Positions 52,006 through 60,863 of a DNA stretch of 64,000 bases are shown piece after piece. The notes beneath the pieces are model-generated. The model saw only the letters and a list, made by a program, of their open reading frames with translations, was not told the DNA's origin and did no database searches. The stretch covers positions 1 to 64,000 of the forward strand of contig NZ_FMAR01000009.1 in assembly GCF_900094705.1 (NCBI RefSeq), read 5' to 3'. Source of the DNA: Chitinophaga costaii. Lineage in GTDB: Bacteria; Bacteroidota; Bacteroidia; Chitinophagales; Chitinophagaceae. Every line of letters begins with the position of its first letter. Position 1 is the first letter of the stretch. Position numbers and translations under genes: made by a program.

Positions 52006-52857
52006 ATGATAGCATTCTTAGGCACGGGACTTCTGGGCGCCAATTTTGTAAAGGCATTGATCAAAAAAGGAGAACAAGTACAGGTTTGGAATCGTACGAC
52101 GGCCAAGGCAAAGGCCCTGGAGGCAGATGGCGCCAAAGCCTTTGCCAGCGTAGCAGACGCGGTGAAAGGCGCCGATGTAATTCACCTCACCCTGAAAGAC
52201 GACGCCACTGTAGATGAAGTATTGGCCACGGCCAGTACAGGCTTTAAGCCGGGCGTACTTATTATAGACCACACCACCACCTCTGCCGCCGGCGCCATTG
52301 CCCGCACCCAGGCATGGAAAACAAAGGGCTTCACCTACCTGCACGCGCCCGTATTTATGGGTCCGGCCAATGCCCTGGAAAGTACCGGCATTATGCTGGT
52401 ATCTGGCAACCAGGAGGTGGTGAAAAAACTGGAACCGGCACTCTCCAAAATGACGGGCAAGGTATTGAACTTTGGTCCCGAAGAAGGCAAGGCCGCCGGT
52501 ATAAAACTCATTGGCAATCTCTTCCTGGTAACTTTCACCGCTGGTATTGCAGACACCCTGGCCCTGGCCAAAGCACTGCATATTTCCGCCACAGATGTAT
52601 TGTCATTATTCGATAGCTGGAACCCCGGCGCTTTGCTGCCCGCCCGCGTAAAACGTATGTCTACCGGCGATTACAGTCAACCTACCTGGGAACTGAATAT
52701 GGCCCGCAAAGACACGGGCTTGTTCCTGCAAGCCGCACAGGCAGCCGGCGTACCCCTTGCAGTAATTCCCGCCATTGCAGCGGAAATGGACCGATACATT
52801 GCCCAGGGTCATGGCAATGACGACTGGACGGTGATTGGCAAAGATGCGGTTTCCTGA
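52006..52857 (+). CDS. 3-hydroxyisobutyrate dehydrogenase-like NAD(P)-dependent oxidoreductase
   Basis: A 283-residue beta-hydroxyacid dehydrogenase. The nucleotide loop is GTGLLG (residues 6-11). The catalytic Lys167 lies in AGIKLIGN, four before Asn171 (the family GxxxKxxxN motif). NMARKDTGL is the second conserved motif, and the C-terminal helix bundle covers about 165-283. Such enzymes oxidise 3-hydroxyisobutyrate, tartronate semialdehyde or similar, or reduce imines. The substrate loop at residues 118-125 (MGPANALES) differs from canonical enzymes, so the substrate may be a bulky carbonyl. No signal peptide. It is 58 bases from the mini-AraC gene on the same strand. Confidence 0.9.
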   Translation: MIAFLGTGLLGANFVKALIKKGEQVQVWNRTTAKAKALEADGAKAFASVADAVKGADVIHLTLKDDATVDEVLATASTGFKPGVLIIDHTTTSAAGAIARTQAWKTKGFTYLHAPVFMGPANALESTGIMLVSGNQEVVKKLEPALSKMTGKVLNFGPEEGKAAGIKLIGNLFLVTFTAGIADTLALAKALHISATDVLSLFDSWNPGALLPARVKRMSTGDYSQPTWELNMARKDTGLFLQAAQAAGVPLAVIPAIAAEMDRYIAQGHGNDDWTVIGKDAVS

Positions 52858-52915
52858 TCCATCTGTCTGTAAGCGCTTAAATACGGGCGTAATTAATGTA
52901 GAAATATACCAACAC

Positions 52916-53308
52916 ATGCCTCCTACCATACCAAAAAAAATATTGTCCCGCAAAGACGAGCTTACCCAACAGTTTCTAACGTTGGTTACCCAGCACATGC
53001 ATGAACTGAAGCAAGACCGGGTAGATAAAATTAATCACACATCGGATTTTGCGGCCCAACTTTTTGTGCATCCGGTACATTTGAGCAATACCATCAAACT
53101 TACCACCGGCAAAAGCCCCTGCGATCACCTGGAAGCGGCCATGGTGGCAGAGGCTACCCGATTACTGGAAGAAACGGACCTCTCCATCGCCGATATTGCC
53201 TACAAGCTTACCTACAGCGCCCCCACCAATTTTGTAAAATTCTATAAAGGCATGACGGGCGTTACCCCCCTGCAACACCGCAAACAGCTAAAAGCCCAAC
53301 ACACCTGA
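52916..53308 (+). CDS. Short AraC-type helix-turn-helix regulator
   Basis: I chose the ATG at 52916 (130 residues) because the frame further upstream only overlaps the previous gene. The chain has little besides the AraC DNA-binding unit: FLTLVTQHMHELKQDRVDKINHTSDFAAQLFVHPVHLSNTIKLTTGKSPCDHLEAAMVAEATRLLEETDLSIADIAYKLTYSAPTNFVKFYKGMTG is seen as the two helix-turn-helix segments. No ligand-binding domain is present, so it may act constitutively or with a partner. It lies 81 bases before an SDR gene with an inverted repeat between, a likely target. Confidence 0.82.
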   Translation: MPPTIPKKILSRKDELTQQFLTLVTQHMHELKQDRVDKINHTSDFAAQLFVHPVHLSNTIKLTTGKSPCDHLEAAMVAEATRLLEETDLSIADIAYKLTYSAPTNFVKFYKGMTGVTPLQHRKQLKAQHT

Positions 53309-53359
53309 TTTGGAAATACTGAAGTCTGCATCATTTTTTCTGCTTACTTCTGCTCAATT

Positions 53360-53385
53360 TTGTGTTTACAATATAAAAAACACAA
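53360..53385 (+). promoter_or_regulatory. Inverted repeat before the second SDR gene
   Basis: TTGTGTTT at 53360-53367 and AAACACAA at 53378-53385 form an 8-bp inverted repeat with a 10-base spacer, four bases before the SDR ATG. It could be a binding site for the preceding short AraC regulator or an mRNA stem over the ribosome-binding region. AraC proteins mostly bind direct repeats, which weakens the operator idea. Confidence 0.4.
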
Positions 53386-53389
53386 TAGT

Positions 53390-54154
53390 ATGGCAACACA
53401 AAGAAAAATTGCACTCGTAACCGGTGGCAGCCGGGGATTAGGAAAAAACATGGCCTACGCGATTGCCCGTAAAGGCATAGACGTGGTACTGACATACAAC
53501 AGTAAAAAAGAGGAAGCGGATACCGTGGTGAAGGAATTAATCCAACTAGGCGTGAAGGCTGCCGCCCTGCAACTCAATGTAGGCGACAGCAAAACCTTTG
53601 ACGCCTTCTTTAAAACCTTCCAGGCCACCCTGCAAAACACCTTCGGCGCATCAAAGTTCCAGTTCCTGGTAAATAATGCCGGCATTGGCATATACGCTTC
53701 TTTCGAATCCACCACCGAAGAACAATTAGACACCCTGTTCAACATTCAATTTAAAGGAACATTCTTCCTTACGCAAAAAGCACTGCCCTTCCTGGAAGAT
53801 GGTGGCCGGATCATTAATATTTCCACTGGCCTGGCCCGTTTTAGTTTCCCGGGTTATGCAGCCTACGCTTCGATGAAAGGCGGTATTGAAACACTTACCC
53901 GCTATCTTGCCAAAGAACTGGGTGGCCGGGGCATTGCCGTAAATACGGTAGCTCCTGGCGCCATTGAAACCGACTTTGGCGGCGGCAGTGTAAGGGATAA
54001 TGAGCAGGTAAATAAATTCATTGCTTCCGTAACCGCACTGGGCCGCACTGGCCTACCAGACGACATTGGCGGCGTAGTGGCCTTCCTTTGCACTGAAGAA
54101 GCCCGCTGGATCAATGCGCAGCGCATTGAAGTTTCTGGCGGCATGATGTTGTAA
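53390..54154 (+). CDS. SDR-family oxidoreductase (AraC-linked)
   Basis: I chose the ATG at 53390 (254 residues) as it precedes MATQRKIALVTGGSRGLG directly. The nucleotide motif TGGSRGLG is at residues 11-18, NNAG at 95-98, Ser145 in INISTG, Tyr159/Lys163 in AYASMKGG, and the late signature RIEVSGG. It resembles 3-oxoacyl-ACP reductase-like or glucose dehydrogenase-like SDRs; the NADP preference is suggested by the Arg in SRGLG. Cytoplasmic. A good terminator follows. The substrate is unknown. Confidence 0.9.
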   Translation: MATQRKIALVTGGSRGLGKNMAYAIARKGIDVVLTYNSKKEEADTVVKELIQLGVKAAALQLNVGDSKTFDAFFKTFQATLQNTFGASKFQFLVNNAGIGIYASFESTTEEQLDTLFNIQFKGTFFLTQKALPFLEDGGRIINISTGLARFSFPGYAAYASMKGGIETLTRYLAKELGGRGIAVNTVAPGAIETDFGGGSVRDNEQVNKFIASVTALGRTGLPDDIGGVVAFLCTEEARWINAQRIEVSGGMML

Positions 54155-54209
54155 AGCATGCCCAATAAACCTTTAAACGCAGAAAAGTATGCCTGACTGA
54201 TTATTTAGG

Positions 54210-54246
54210 CACCGGCCATCACTTCAGGCGATGGCCGGTGTTTTTT
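54210..54246 (+). terminator. Terminator after the second SDR gene
   Basis: A perfect 11-bp stem CACCGGCCATC/GATGGCCGGTG (54210-54220 with 54230-54240) has a 9-base loop and a T6 tail. It lies 55 bases after the SDR stop. Confidence 0.9.
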
Positions 54247-54341
54247 AGTGTAACATGGCCATTCCTGCAATATAAGTTTTGCACAGCTTGCAAATTCCTT
54301 TGATCCGCTTAAATTTGGTAAAGGACCTTCAATCACAAAAG

Positions 54342-54893
54342 ATGAAAATTCACCTGTTTGGCGCATCCGGTGCAGGTTGCACCACCCAAGGGAAAGACCT
54401 GGCGGAAATACTAAACATTCCCTTTTTTGATACGGATGATTATTTCTGGGCACCGTCCAGCATTCCCTTCACAAAAAGAAGATCTCCCGCAGCACGCAAC
54501 GAACTGCTGAAGGCTGCCTTGGAACCTTACGACAGTTGGATTGTCAGCGGCTCTCTTGTGAGCTGGGGCCCCGAATGGAAATCGGCGTTCGACCTGGCCG
54601 TATTCCTCTATGTGCCACACGATATCCGCATGGAGCGTTTGCGCGCCCGGGAACTAGCGCGCTATGGTGATATTTTTGAAAAAGATGTTCAACGCAAACG
54701 CATGCACGAAGAATTTATGGAGTGGGCCTCCAGCTACGACACCGGCAACGTGCGCCGCAGCCTGGCCATACACACCGCCTGGATGAATACCCTCAGCTGC
54801 CCGGTGCTTACCATTAAAGGCGATATGTCTGTAGCCGTGCGGAGAGAAATAATGATGGAGCGTATCCGCGAAATCTTATCCCAGGCAGATTAA
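54342..54893 (+). CDS. Adenylate kinase/topology-modulation-like P-loop protein
   Basis: I chose the ATG at 54342 (183 residues) because the P-loop follows directly. The loop reads GASGAGCTTQGK near residues 6-17: the Walker lysine is replaced by Cys (GxGC instead of GxGK). Relatives I recall carry GASGSGVTT or GASGSGTTT at this site, so loss of lysine is a family feature rather than damage. Later motifs: FFDTDDYFWAP (substrate-binding, about residues 27-37), DLAVFLYVPHDIRMERLRARE (Walker B and lid) and ASSYDTGN. Family members are nucleotide or sugar-kinase-like with unknown targets. It follows a terminator and stands alone. Confidence 0.75.
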   Translation: MKIHLFGASGAGCTTQGKDLAEILNIPFFDTDDYFWAPSSIPFTKRRSPAARNELLKAALEPYDSWIVSGSLVSWGPEWKSAFDLAVFLYVPHDIRMERLRARELARYGDIFEKDVQRKRMHEEFMEWASSYDTGNVRRSLAIHTAWMNTLSCPVLTIKGDMSVAVRREIMMERIREILSQAD

Positions 54894-54959
54894 ATAACAA
54901 AGGCCCGGCGCAACCCCGCACCAGCCTTTTGTTTACATGCTACTTATGATGCTCCCTTT
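54894..54959 (+). terminator. Weak hairpin after the P-loop gene
   Basis: AAAGGC/GCCTTT (54899-54904 with 54924-54929) encloses a 19-base loop and is followed by TGTTT. The stem is short and may be chance, but the position between convergent genes suits a terminator. Confidence 0.35.
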
Positions 54960-57170
54960 TTACAGCTTCAACTGCAACGTAAGATAAAAACTGCGTGCAT
55001 CGCTGGGTACTATACCTGGCCCGGGATAGCTGTCTGCCCGTCGGGTGAAGTACATCGTATTGGCCAGGTTATTTACACTGCCATACAATGAGATCATTTT
55101 ACTAAATGTATACTCGGCAGATAAGTCCATGATGTGGTAGGCTGGTATCTTGCCATCAATCGCATTGGCCGTGAAAACTGCGTTAGTAGCGTCTGTAAAT
55201 TGTTGGCCGGTGTAAGCGAACTGGTAACTGGCCGTCCATTTGTTTCGGCGTACCATTAGACCCGTTTTAAAAATAATGTCTGGCACAAATTCTACTTTGC
55301 GGCCTTCAATCACTTTTTCTTTACTATTCACATATTTTGCACTGAGGTAGGAAAAGTTGGAAAATATCGATACGCTTGTTTTGGCATTATCTCCGGCTAT
55401 CCATTTCCATATATCTGCCTCCACATAAGACTCTACGCCGATATGACGCGACTGCGACACATTCGTACGCAGGTTATAAATGATGGAGGTCTGGGGGTCT
55501 ACTGATAAAATACTGCCTATTTTGTTATTGTAATTAATCATAAACAAGCTTACATCGAAACGCAGTACACCCGCAGTTTTGCGGATACCCGCATCGGCAG
55601 AGTAGCCTTTTTCATCGTGCAATGCACTGTCTACCCGCAGATTTGGATTCAGGGTGCGCAGGTCATTGAAGTTAATGGCCTTGTAGTTCTGGGAGAAATT
55701 GGCGTAGACCTGTATATCGTTGCGTACCTGGTAAGTAGCTCCTACCCCACCTATCACAAAGCTGCGACGGTTTATCTTATTATCCATCACCTTTTGCGGG
55801 TCTATCGGGTTGCCTGCCAAATCAAATGCTACGTTGGTGTAATTACCATCTGCCTTGGTCACGAGATGTTCAAAACGCACACCTGGAATAATGCTGAAGC
55901 GGGAAGTAATGCGGAAAATGTTTTCGGCAAATACCGCCGTATTCCGTTCCGGGAAAATGTAATCCGAGTAACGCAGGGTATCCGTTTGCAAGGCTGGCGT
56001 AAAGGAAAAGTCGTTGCCATGGCCCGTGGTACCGTTGTTCCCAAAACCCTGTTCCCGGTCGGTATGGCCTTGGTAATACCGGAAGCCCAAAAGCAACGTA
56101 GACGCCACTTTCCCGATGTTATAATTGTACAACAGCCGGCTTTCATTGCCCCAGTTCTGATAATGGTCTTTATACAAATCACGGTCGGTCTCTCCATTGT
56201 CTACCCGGTCTATGAAGGTGAGAATGCCTAGCGCATCGCGGCGGGCCATCAAACCAAAAAAGCGGGTATTAAATTGCAGGTGGCTGTTAATTTTATAATC
56301 CAGCATCACCGCGCCCAGGTTCCAGTTTACCCGGAACCAGTTACGGGCGCGCACAGACTGGTGGGGATCTTTGGCAAAATCGGCGTCTGTAAGCCCTCCT
56401 GGCTGGTGGGCCAGGTAGTCCATAAAAGTATATTGAAAGGTGACAGCCAATTTTTCATTGGCCTTGTAGGTAAGTGAGCCATAGGCCGTGTTAGTATTAA
56501 ACTCCGCGTTAGGCCGCCATCCATTGCCAGACTTATGCTGGTAAAAGGCGTAGTAATTCCACTTTTTCACCGTGCCACCTATGCTGGTGCTGCTATTAAA
56601 AAAGCCCCAGGATCCTGCGGTGGCGCGTTCCGTCAGGGAGAACTTTTTATCTGTGGGGCCTTCATGGAGTTTAAAATTAATCATGCCGCCAAACTGGGTG
56701 CCGTATTGCAGGGATGCTGCTCCCCGCACAATTTCTATGCGGTCCATCAGTTCTACCGGCGGGGTGTAATAACTCTCTGGATAGCCCAATGCATCGGCGC
56801 TGATGTCGTACCCATTTTGGCGGGTATTAAAATTGGCCACCCGGTTGGGGCTTAGTCCACGACCACCAATGGCCAACTGTATGCCGGCACCGTCATTTTC
56901 CCAAATATTAAGGCCCGCTACTTTGCCATATACCTGGCGGGGATTGTTGGTAGCCGTATTAGCCACCACGTCTTTCAGCACGATCACCTCCGTTTTCTTG
57001 CCGGCGTAAATAGACGTGCCCTCCACATCGTGCAGGTGAGAGAAGCCGGCTTTGCCTTCGTTGCGGCGAACTATCACAGAATCCAGGTTGCGGATGTGGG
57101 TGGTATCCTGCCCGAAAGCCGCCACCGCACAGGCACACAGGCTGGCACTGATCAATATATTAAATTTCAT
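54960..57170 (-). CDS. TonB-dependent outer-membrane receptor (FecA-like)
   Basis: A 736-residue TonB receptor (signal peptide about residues 1-20, MKFNILISASLCACAVAAFGQ). There is no STN or carboxypeptidase-regulatory domain. The plug starts at about residue 30 (NLDSVIVRRNEGKAGFSHLHDVEGTSIYAGKKTEVIVLKDV) and contains VYGKVAGLNIWENDG, GIQLAIGGRGLSPNRVANFNTR and MDRIEIVRGAASLQYG. The barrel follows and ends YLTLQLKL. It belongs to the iron-complex (FecA-like) receptor branch. Its start overlaps the HTTM stop as ATGA, and it is last in the DUF4856/imelysin/HTTM unit, the expected outer-membrane entry for iron or a peptide chelate. Confidence 0.92.
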   Translation of the reverse strand: MKFNILISASLCACAVAAFGQDTTHIRNLDSVIVRRNEGKAGFSHLHDVEGTSIYAGKKTEVIVLKDVVANTATNNPRQVYGKVAGLNIWENDGAGIQLAIGGRGLSPNRVANFNTRQNGYDISADALGYPESYYTPPVELMDRIEIVRGAASLQYGTQFGGMINFKLHEGPTDKKFSLTERATAGSWGFFNSSTSIGGTVKKWNYYAFYQHKSGNGWRPNAEFNTNTAYGSLTYKANEKLAVTFQYTFMDYLAHQPGGLTDADFAKDPHQSVRARNWFRVNWNLGAVMLDYKINSHLQFNTRFFGLMARRDALGILTFIDRVDNGETDRDLYKDHYQNWGNESRLLYNYNIGKVASTLLLGFRYYQGHTDREQGFGNNGTTGHGNDFSFTPALQTDTLRYSDYIFPERNTAVFAENIFRITSRFSIIPGVRFEHLVTKADGNYTNVAFDLAGNPIDPQKVMDNKINRRSFVIGGVGATYQVRNDIQVYANFSQNYKAINFNDLRTLNPNLRVDSALHDEKGYSADAGIRKTAGVLRFDVSLFMINYNNKIGSILSVDPQTSIIYNLRTNVSQSRHIGVESYVEADIWKWIAGDNAKTSVSIFSNFSYLSAKYVNSKEKVIEGRKVEFVPDIIFKTGLMVRRNKWTASYQFAYTGQQFTDATNAVFTANAIDGKIPAYHIMDLSAEYTFSKMISLYGSVNNLANTMYFTRRADSYPGPGIVPSDARSFYLTLQLKL

Positions 57171-58543
57171 GGTTGGTTCTTTTTAAAAGGCAGTATCCAG
57201 GTTTTGTGGCCAAACCAGCTTTCGCGCTGCGTGGCCAGGTTCACCGTACTGTCTATGTACAAACGGCTGCCGCTTCCATTCAGCGATACATAACTGGCCA
57301 CCGAGACTTGCGGATCGGGAATGCCTTTTTTCGCATAGGTATCATGCAGGAGGTGTGCGTATTGCAACATCATGTCTGGCTGCGTTTCCATCATCCGCTC
57401 CTGGTAGGGGGTCAGCAACCTGGCATTGTTAATCTCAAACTGCCGCCCAGTGGCAGGATTTTTTATGTAGAAAAAAGTAGTGCCGCCCTTTTCCATGAGC
57501 ATAACCCGCCAGGAAAAACGATAACCTTCCTCCGTCCAAAGCAATTTGCCCGGGTACAGCAAAAAGCGGACAGGCATGAATAGCTGCCAGCTAAAATACA
57601 GTACCAGCAGTCCATACATCGCCTTTGCCTTATGAGGCGGCCATGGCAGCACCACCTGTTGCTCTGGCAAACCTCTTCCCCCGCTCAGTAAACGGATAAG
57701 CTGCCAGTGAAAAGATGCAGGAAAAAAAATAATGGTAACTGCCATCATGATGTAAGGAAACATGCCTATCTGAAACAGCAGTGCGGTAAGCACATGAAAA
57801 ATAACCACCATGGCATAACCCACTTTGCGCGTACGACGGCCCATCAATAAAAACGCGATAGACAGATCGAACAAAGCCCCTGCCCAGCTAAAAACCCAGG
57901 GTGACCAGCTTTGGCGCAGCAATATCCCGAGGTAGGGTGTTTGCTCTTTGGCATGCAACCATATTTTCAATGGCATCGCTGCAATCAGCCAATCATAATT
58001 CACCTTGGAGAGCCCCGCAAAAAAATAAACGATGCACAACTGCAACTGGAAGATATAAATCGTCCAGGCTGGCACCTGTGTTACTTTCAGCGCAGGTTTC
58101 CTTAGCACATCGAGCGAAAAATAACGGTGTGCGGGCGTCAACATCAACAAAAATGTGATGATGCTTACCAGGTAATAATGATTAAGATAATAAGTTTTAT
58201 CTATCAGTTCGGCATAGCAGAAACAAAGGAAAAATGTTGCAACGGCCACCCGGTAAAACAGGCCTATGGCCACACACAGCGCAGCCAGCAGCATCACTCC
58301 GTACAGCACATACATGCCAGTAGGCGGAAAGGGCCTCACCCATTCAAATCCATAAAAGGGAAAATGAAAGGTGGGCGTAATAAAAAAATCTTTCACCCAT
58401 CCATTGGCCATAAACCGCGCGGTACTGATAAACATAACCGCCCCGAAGACCATGCGTAGCACAGCCAGCGGAGCGATATGCACAGGCTGGGTAACATATT
58501 TATTCTTTATATGCTGCCAGTAATCATTATCAATCGCCATCAT
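57167..58543 (-). CDS. HTTM-domain (vitamin K gamma-carboxylase-like) membrane protein
   Basis: A 458-residue polytopic membrane protein with about six to eight helices in the first 300 residues and a soluble C-terminal 150. The HTTM segment aligns by eye with human gamma-carboxylase: ELIDKTYYLNHYYL (Asp115-Lys116) against LDKTSWNNHSYL, IVYFFAGLSKVNYDWL against IVYFIAGVKKLDADWV, and FQIGMFPYIMM against FSIGMFSYVML (human sequence from memory). Lys116 corresponds to the catalytic Lys218. The carboxylase C-terminal part is absent. The gene overlaps imelysin by 14 bases and the receptor by 4. Its role in iron uptake is unknown; it might modify the imelysin or receptor. Confidence 0.88.
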   Translation of the reverse strand: MMAIDNDYWQHIKNKYVTQPVHIAPLAVLRMVFGAVMFISTARFMANGWVKDFFITPTFHFPFYGFEWVRPFPPTGMYVLYGVMLLAALCVAIGLFYRVAVATFFLCFCYAELIDKTYYLNHYYLVSIITFLLMLTPAHRYFSLDVLRKPALKVTQVPAWTIYIFQLQLCIVYFFAGLSKVNYDWLIAAMPLKIWLHAKEQTPYLGILLRQSWSPWVFSWAGALFDLSIAFLLMGRRTRKVGYAMVVIFHVLTALLFQIGMFPYIMMAVTIIFFPASFHWQLIRLLSGGRGLPEQQVVLPWPPHKAKAMYGLLVLYFSWQLFMPVRFLLYPGKLLWTEEGYRFSWRVMLMEKGGTTFFYIKNPATGRQFEINNARLLTPYQERMMETQPDMMLQYAHLLHDTYAKKGIPDPQVSVASYVSLNGSGSRLYIDSTVNLATQRESWFGHKTWILPFKKNQP

Positions 58544-59642
58544 CGTCGGAGAAGGATATTTTTACCCCCAGGGCAGAACTCATATCCACTTTTACCAGCA
58601 CCACCAGTTTAGTAGCTTCAGTATAAGCGTCATTCACTGCGGCGGCATTTGTAGTGATAGAACCAGACAGCGTTTCAGGAATAGCGTTCACCTTGGTGAT
58701 AACAGTAGCTAGTTGGTTTTTAATGGCATCATTGAGAGAGCCTCCGTTAGACTGCGCACTGGATGCTACTACTTTCTTTTCAAAAGCGCCGGTATACACC
58801 CGTTGCATAGATTGCAGTTCAGCATGGAGCAGGGTCAGGGAAAGCCCTCCGTAAAAACCTTCTACTTTAGCCGGGTCTTGCGGAATGGTAGAGGCACCAT
58901 ACTTACCGATGGGAATGCCCAGTTTATAATTTTTCAGAATTACATCGTAATCGTACACGAAAGCATTCACTAAGATGCTCAGGGAGCTACCCGCGTCTAC
59001 ACCGGTGGCTGCGCTGAATGTAGCCAGGTAGTTGCCACCAGTGGGCAACCATGCATTTAACACCGCGGCCGCTTTAGCCTTCAGCGAAGCGCTTACCGCA
59101 GCTAGATATTTTTGAGCATTGGCCGCATTGGCAGCTGTACTGAAATTAGCCACCACCGTAGCACTATTAGCGCCATACAGTATATAATCCAATGACGGGA
59201 AGCCTTGTGCTTTGAAGTTAGACAATCCATCGATGGTAAAGTTACCTGTGGTCATGTTGTTCTTAATGGTATTGGTATCCGTAGGAAAAACATTCACGAT
59301 GGTGGTTACCAAAGACTGGTCCACGGCCGGCCCAAACTCGAACTGGGTGCAGCTTTCATATGCCACATAGGCATTTTTAAAAGCCGTTTGCAGGCTGGTG
59401 AGATTTCCTGCATTGGGAGTAGCCGTAAAGGTAGTCACCGCCGCATCCATGGCGGCAGTGGTGGTGGCCAATTGCTGGTAAGCGGGCACAATAATGTTGG
59501 CACCAAAATTTGCCAGCACCGAATCTGTTTTACTATTGTTTACAGGCGTTGTGTCTTTGTCGCCGCTTTTACCGCAGGAGATTAAAACACCCAGGCCAAT
59601 GCAGCCTGCGAGGACTGCCACGAGTATGTTCCGTTGTTGCAT
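58530..59642 (-). CDS. Imelysin-family iron-regulated lipoprotein
   Basis: A 370-residue lipoprotein (lipobox GVLISC, Cys at about residue 23). The two-fold imelysin (peptidase M75-like) helical bundle is recognisable: NIIVPAYQQLATTTAAMDAAVTTF at the start, LTSLQTAFKNAYVAYESCTQFEFGP (first repeat), GFPSLDYILYG (position of the GxHxxE signature, here with Pro and Asp), and IPEGYG-type loop (KVEGFYGGLSLTLLHAEL). Imelysins bind iron or act as iron-regulated envelope proteins; loss of the His makes peptidase activity unlikely. It follows DUF4856 by 70 bases and overlaps the HTTM gene, so they are one operon. Confidence 0.9.
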   Translation of the reverse strand: MQQRNILVAVLAGCIGLGVLISCGKSGDKDTTPVNNSKTDSVLANFGANIIVPAYQQLATTTAAMDAAVTTFTATPNAGNLTSLQTAFKNAYVAYESCTQFEFGPAVDQSLVTTIVNVFPTDTNTIKNNMTTGNFTIDGLSNFKAQGFPSLDYILYGANSATVVANFSTAANAANAQKYLAAVSASLKAKAAAVLNAWLPTGGNYLATFSAATGVDAGSSLSILVNAFVYDYDVILKNYKLGIPIGKYGASTIPQDPAKVEGFYGGLSLTLLHAELQSMQRVYTGAFEKKVVASSAQSNGGSLNDAIKNQLATVITKVNAIPETLSGSITTNAAAVNDAYTEATKLVVLVKVDMSSALGVKISFSDDDGD

Positions 59643-59712
59643 ATGTTCAGATATAATGATAATTGGTACCCGCCATGGCGGCGGATACCAACTATGGGAA
59701 TGATAATAAATT

Positions 59713-60816
59713 TTACAGGTAAGACTTTACGCTATCCCAGCCATACAATGCACTCAGTACATTGATAATGTTATCTATCTGCGTGGGGGTAACGTCGTAC
59801 AGGTTGGTGCCGTACATCGTTTCAATGGCGGCAACCTGCGCATCGGTAACCTTATTACGCTGGGTGTTGTACTTGAGGGCCTGTACAAAGCCGAGTGATT
59901 CAGACAGGTTTCCTACCACGGCACTGGCACCATTGGCCAAGTTGCCTTTGGCTTCATTCAGTTCATGCAGGATAGCGGCGGTTTCCATCTTCTCAAATGT
60001 GTTGATGATAATACCTGCCTGCTTTTGCGCCGTCACCAGATCGTTAGCGCCGGTAGCGGCACGGCCAGTGGTGAAGGCAGATAGCAGCGTGGTGTTTGCT
60101 GCTACACCGGTGAGGTTAACGACTGGTTTTACCAGACCGGAATCGATCTGACTGGTGTAAGAACCCCAGTATTTCACGCCAACACGGTTGGACGGGAAGT
60201 TGGCCGGAACGCTCCAGAGAAAAAAGGCATTGTCCCACGCGTGTGCTTTAGCATTATTATCGGCCACGGTGAGAGAATCTTTCAGGAACACATCTGTTGT
60301 TAGATGACCTATTACTACACCCATCATCGTTTTGGTGAATAACTGGCGCCAGTAGATACCGTTGGCTGAGAGCAGTGTTTTGCGTTCGCTTACGCCTGCT
60401 ACACCGTCGGCAGCAGCTACTTTAGAGGCACTATTTGCAGCAATACTGTCCAGTATAGAAAGTATAAAGGGCTGTGCGCTGCTGGTGGTAAGGCTTTGCA
60501 GGGAAATACCGCTGCTGTTTAGTTGCAAGATAGTACCACTAAAAGTAGTGTCGGTGAAATAGCTGCCAGTATTGGCGTACATGCCTTTAAGCTGGGAAGC
60601 ACTGATAGTAGCACCGCTGTTGGCAGTATTGATCAGGTTTTCCATTTCACCAATCATCGATAGAATGGTTTTCGCTTTCAAAGAATCAGCCGGGGCAAAG
60701 TTGTAGGTAGCTGGCACGTTGTAGGAAGGTGTGGAGGGGTTGCTATCTTTTTTACAGCTAGCGAGCAGGGCTACCGCCAATAAACAGGTAGTCCACATAG
60801 AAGTAGATCGTTGCAT
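59713..60816 (-). CDS. DUF4856 lipoprotein
   Basis: A 367-residue lipoprotein (lipobox LLASC, Cys at about residue 21). After YNVPATYNFAPADSLKAKTILSMIGEMENLI it continues as a helix-rich domain of DUF4856 with landmarks QLKGMYANTGSYFTD, NGIYWRQLFTKTMMGVV, KAHAWDNAFFLWSVPANFP and HELNEAKGNLANGASAVVGNLSESLGF. These proteins share the general helical build of imelysins and nearly always sit next to them. It is the first gene of the leftward unit and has a clear promoter. Probably it helps receive iron or hold the imelysin at the outer membrane; there is no proof of either. Confidence 0.88.
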   Translation of the reverse strand: MQRSTSMWTTCLLAVALLASCKKDSNPSTPSYNVPATYNFAPADSLKAKTILSMIGEMENLINTANSGATISASQLKGMYANTGSYFTDTTFSGTILQLNSSGISLQSLTTSSAQPFILSILDSIAANSASKVAAADGVAGVSERKTLLSANGIYWRQLFTKTMMGVVIGHLTTDVFLKDSLTVADNNAKAHAWDNAFFLWSVPANFPSNRVGVKYWGSYTSQIDSGLVKPVVNLTGVAANTTLLSAFTTGRAATGANDLVTAQKQAGIIINTFEKMETAAILHELNEAKGNLANGASAVVGNLSESLGFVQALKYNTQRNKVTDAQVAAIETMYGTNLYDVTPTQIDNIINVLSALYGWDSVKSYL

Positions 60817-60863
60817 AAATACAGTCGTAATTTATTATACAGTTATATAAAAAAATGATGACG

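Noticed and set aside
55617-56231. 204-codon plus-strand frame
   Set aside because: It is antisense to the TonB receptor barrel and shows no domain.
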